Shown here: piece after piece, positions 61,233-64,000 of the stretch
Layout of the letters: every line of letters begins with the position of its first letter
Numbering within the stretch: position 1 is the stretch's first letter
Origin: Semisulcospira habei
Taxonomy: Eukaryota > Mollusca > Gastropoda > Semisulcospiridae
Direction of reading: 5' to 3'
Assembly (NCBI GenBank): GCA_036245525.1
Contig: BTPG01000005.1
Span: forward strand, 183,574,691 to 183,638,690
Length of the DNA stretch: 64,000 bases
Program-made: the position numbers and the translations under genes
Notes under the pieces: generated by a model
What the model saw: the letters and a program-made list of their open reading frames with translations, nothing else
Told to the model about the DNA's origin: nothing
The model's database searches: none

Positions 61233-61304
61233 ACACACTGGTTGTTTCCCTCGAGTCTCTTCGCTCATCAGTGCAGCGAATCGAGGGACTGAGACAACCA
61301 GTGT
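61233..61304. repeat. Family E hairpin
   Basis: CACACTGGTTGTTTCCCTCG and CGAGGGACTGAGACAACCAG with TGTG. The loop differs from other copies (TTCGCTCATCAGTGCAGCGAA). Confidence 0.78.
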
Positions 61305-61555
61305 GGTAATACAACAATCTATTTCAGCTTTGAATGACTGAATAAGCGGCAAGCTTCACGGTTCCCTACACGACCAGTTAAAGAATGAACAATTTCAAAC
61401 CTCTAACTGACTGAAAAGGCAAGGAATCAGTTGCGGCGGAGATTTCACACGCCTATGCACAAAAAGCCCCAGTAAGCGACAGTCGTGAAGGGGCGGGTTA
61501 CGGGTGGGTGGCCGGAACGAGTGGGTGGGGTAGGTGCATAAATAAATAAAACGCA
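61305..61555. other. No gene supported
   Basis: G-rich 61485-61535. Nothing else. Confidence 0.35.
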
Positions 61556-61782
61556 TTAACTCATTGTGCCCGAGGTACGAAATTCCCACATCATTGTTGG
61601 AGATATCCTCTGAGGACTGCATTACAATTCAGGACTGAGACACTGATCGACCATGATAGCCAAGGGTGATGCAGACTAGCTTGGGCGCCTATAATGAGGC
61701 GCCAAGCTATTCTGCCACCACCCTTGAACTATCATGGTCGAGCCATATCTTGCTGTGGTGTGTCGCGGGCAGAATGAGTTAA
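61556..61782. mobile_element. Complete B-family MITE with TTAA ends
   Basis: TTAACTCATTGTGCCCGAGG at 61556 and GCGGGCAGAATGAGTTAA ending 61782. Reads in the opposite sense to 2266. The left arm has lost TTC of GTTCAAGG. The right arm is complete. Confidence 0.85.
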
Positions 61783-61821
61783 CTTGACACTTTTCACTGA
61801 CATGCAGTTTACTTCTTCAGT

Positions 61822-61845
61822 ACACGGCTCCGAAACACATAAAGT
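61822..61845. repeat. 24-bp target site duplication, left
   Basis: ACACGGCTCCGAAACACATA with AAGT, repeated exactly at 63810-63833. The pair fixes both ends of the LINE insertion. Confidence 0.95.
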
Positions 61846-63809
61846 GACCTGCGAAGCGCTGATGGACAGGCACTCCTCACAGATAATACCTCCACCTTGA
61901 ACCGCTGGTCGGAATACTTTCAGGACCTCTTCGGGCGCTGAGCGCACTGTTCAAGAAACAGTCATCCTCCAAATCCCACACCTTCCACTAAAGGTTGAAT
62001 TGGACGAACCGCCCACCGCCGAAGAGACCCTCACAGCCATCCACCAGCTCAAGAGTGGCAAAGCAGCAGGCATTGACGGAATCCTGCCAGAGATATGGAA
62101 ACATGGAGGCCCAGCACTGCACAACAAGCTCCACGACCTCTTTCTCTGCTGCTGGGAAAAAGGAACACAACCAAAGGATCTCTGTGATGCAGTCATCATC
62201 ATCCTGTACAAGAACAAAGGAGAGAAGTCTGCCTGCTCTAATTATCGCGGAATTACCTTGCTGTCCATTGCCGGGAAAATTCTCGCAAGGTTGCTCCTGA
62301 ATCGGCTGGTACCTGCCATCGCTGAAGACCACCTCCCAGAGGGCCAGTGTGGCTTCAGAGCCAACAGGGGTACCACCGACATGGTCTTTGTCCTGAGACA
62401 GCTTCAGGAGAAGTGCCGCGAGCAGAACAAAGGGCTGTACGTAACGTTTGTCGACCTAACAAAAGCGTTTGACACTGTGAGCAGGCAAGGTATGTGGCAG
62501 ATCCTGGAGCGATTAGGCTGTCCCCCAAAGTTCCTCAACATGATCGTCCAGCTCCACGAGGACCAGCAAGGCCAGGTCAGACTAAACAGTGACCTCTCAG
62601 AACCATTCCCCATTCGCAACGGCGTGAAGCAAGGCTGCGTGCTGGCACCGACCCTCTTCACCATCTTCTTCAGCATGATGTTGAAGCAGGCCACAGTGGA
62701 CCTTGACGATGACGACGCAGTGTACATCAAGTATCGACTCGATGGCAGCCTGTTCAACCTCAGATGACTGCAGGCCCACACGAAAACCCTAGACCAACTG
62801 ATTCGTGAGCTGCTCTTTGCTGATGACGCTGCCCTCGTTGCACACACAGAGAGAGCCTTGCAGCGCATTACGTCCTGCTTCGCAGATGCCGCCCAGCTCT
62901 TTGGACTTGAGGTCAGTCTGAAAAAGACAGAGGTCCTTCATCAGCCAGCACCCAAGGAAGAGCATCGCCCTCCCCACATCACCATCGGCGAGTCTGAACT
63001 GAAGTCTGTACACCAATTTACCTACCTCGGCTACATCATCACGTCAGACGCCAAACTGGACAAGGAGCTGGACAACAGGCTGGCAAAAGCGAACAGTGCT
63101 TTCGGGCGACTATTCAAGCGGGTGTGGCACAATCAACAGCTGAAAAAAGGCACCAAGATCAGCGTGTACAGAGCTGTCGTCCTCACCACCCTGCTGTACG
63201 GTTCCGAGTCCTGGGCCCTCTACCGCAGCCAACTACGACTCCTCGAACGCTTTCACCAGCGCTGCCTGCGTACCATCCTCAGCATTCACTGGAGTGACTA
63301 TGTCACCAACGTCGAGGTCCTTGAACAGGCGGAAACTGTGAGCATCGAGGCTTTGCTGCTGCGGACACAGCTTCGCTGGGCGGGGCACGTCTCTAGGATG
63401 GAGGATCATCGCCTACCCAAGATCACTCTGTTCGGCGAGCTCGCCACTGGACACCGAGACAGAGGGGCACCAAAGAAGAGATACAAAGACGGTCTCAAGA
63501 AGTCACTTAGTGCCTGCCAAATCGACCACCGCCAGTGGTCTTCGCTTGCTGCGGACCGTGACACCTGGCGCTCCACCATTCACAAGGCAGCCGTCTCCTT
63601 TGAGGACTCTCGCAGAGCTAACCTCAAGGACAAGCGGCTCAGGAGAAAAAACAGAGTTGTCGTAACTCAGAACCCTGACCAGACCTTCCCCTGCAGCCAC
63701 TGCGGTCGAACCTGCCTGTCCCGGATTGGCCTCCGCAGTCACGAAAATGCCTGCAGACGACGTGGGCAAGCCCTATAGAATCTTCGTTCGCGAAGTCAAG
63801 CCAAGGAGG
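61846..63809 (+). mobile_element. 5'-truncated LINE retrotransposon
   Basis: A 1964-bp insertion bounded by a perfect 24-bp duplication. It retains the reverse transcriptase and C-terminal region but lacks the ORF1 and endonuclease parts expected upstream, so it is 5'-truncated as usual for target-primed reverse transcription. There is no poly-A or microsatellite tail: the 3' end is GAAGTCAAGCCAAG followed by one or two bases. The perfect duplication argues for a young insertion. A 99-bp 3' fragment of the same family is at 34465-34563. Confidence 0.95.
61879..63778 (+). pseudogene. LINE reverse transcriptase ORF, broken
   Basis: The frame starts near DGQALLTDNTSTLNRWSEYF, is interrupted by a stop/frameshift near 61938-61941, and runs on as VELDEPPTAEETLTAIHQLK. 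Motif order: GKAAGIDGILPE; NYRGITLL; motif A YVTFVDLTKAFD; motif B NGVKQGCVLAPTLF; then a TGA at 62765-62767; motif C LLFADDAALVAH; thumb region HQFTYLGYIITSDAKLDKEL; the LRWAGHVSRMEDHRLPK segment common to many animal LINEs; and a C-terminal CCHC finger (CSHCGRT...SRIGLRSHENAC). The protein would copy LINE RNA at the nick site; the TGA between motifs B and C abolishes it. Similar proteins are often mis-annotated in animal genomes as host genes. The clade is not assigned. Confidence 0.9.
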
Positions 63810-63833
63810 ACACGGCTCCGAAACACATAAAGT
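63810..63833. repeat. 24-bp target site duplication, right
   Basis: Identical to 61822-61845. Confidence 0.95.
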
Positions 63834-64000
63834 AGGGGTCTCTGTACAAGAAAAATCGTTATACAGAATAAAACATTCCACTTTTCGAAATCCAGCTGAA
63901 GTGCCGAGATAAAGTTTAGGAACTATTGTGCTTATTTTTACGTTAAGAAGACAGGTTTATGTACGGCGTCTACAACGACCTGCATGTGCGGTGTACTGAA
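63834..64000. other. No feature seen
   Basis: Unique-looking sequence continuing from before 61822. No gene. Confidence 0.4.

Overview
The window reads as nuclear DNA of a repeat-rich animal, most plausibly a marine mollusc or another lophotrochozoan. This is inferred from spliced, interrupted reading frames, long AT, TG, GA and homopolymer tracts, tRNA-derived SINEs and LINE fragments. No rRNA, functional tRNA, CRISPR or bacterial operon structure was seen. Nearly all longer open frames lie in repeats or antisense to coding sequence and are not genes. All coordinates were read by eye, so repeat edges are good to a few bases at best unless duplicated ends fix them.

The dominant content is a very dense population of short palindromic elements. 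Three large families (called here A, B/B' and C) have near-perfect hairpin cores. Their complete copies are about 80-230 bp long and begin TTAACCC or TTAACYC and end GGGTTAA or GAGTTAA, which is what non-autonomous piggyBac-like MITEs with TTAA target duplications would look like. Family A (AGAGGCATAGATCCTCATGAG core) has about 35 complete or partial copies, B/B' (TTCAAGGGTRRTGCCAGA core) about 30 and C (GTCGCGATGATTCCTGCAGG core) seven. Smaller hairpin families D, E, F, G, J and L and single palindromes H, I and K lack these ends. Several copies carry the same variant on both arms, so the arms appear to evolve together.

Protein-coding content is thin. On the minus strand, an exon at 5688-6168 ends in a polybasic, double-cysteine CaaX tail (CCVVM). 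A first-exon candidate at 20075-20166 (30 codons plus 2 nt) matches its splice phase. Joined across a 14-kb intron full of MITEs, they would encode a protein of about 190 residues that is probably membrane-anchored.

From 28980 to 36450 lies a 7.5-kb unit bounded by inverted repeats of about 410 bp and by TTAA on both sides. It contains phase-compatible exons of an unrecognised multi-exon gene (about 29.1-33.6 kb), probably the decayed transposase-type gene of a large DNA transposon. It holds only one A hairpin and otherwise none of the MITE families that crowd its flanks.

At 61846-63809 a 5'-truncated LINE with reverse transcriptase motifs A, B and C and a C-terminal CCHC finger is flanked by a perfect 24-bp target duplication. 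Its coding frame is broken by a stop and a frameshift. A 99-bp fragment of the same LINE's 3' end sits at 34465-34563 between 15-bp duplications. Other notable pieces are a tandemly duplicated tRNA-derived SINE (42.2-43.6 kb), a SINE-like insert in a broken MITE (50.4-50.9 kb) and minisatellites of 24 bp (24021-24417) and 25 bp (24832-25840).
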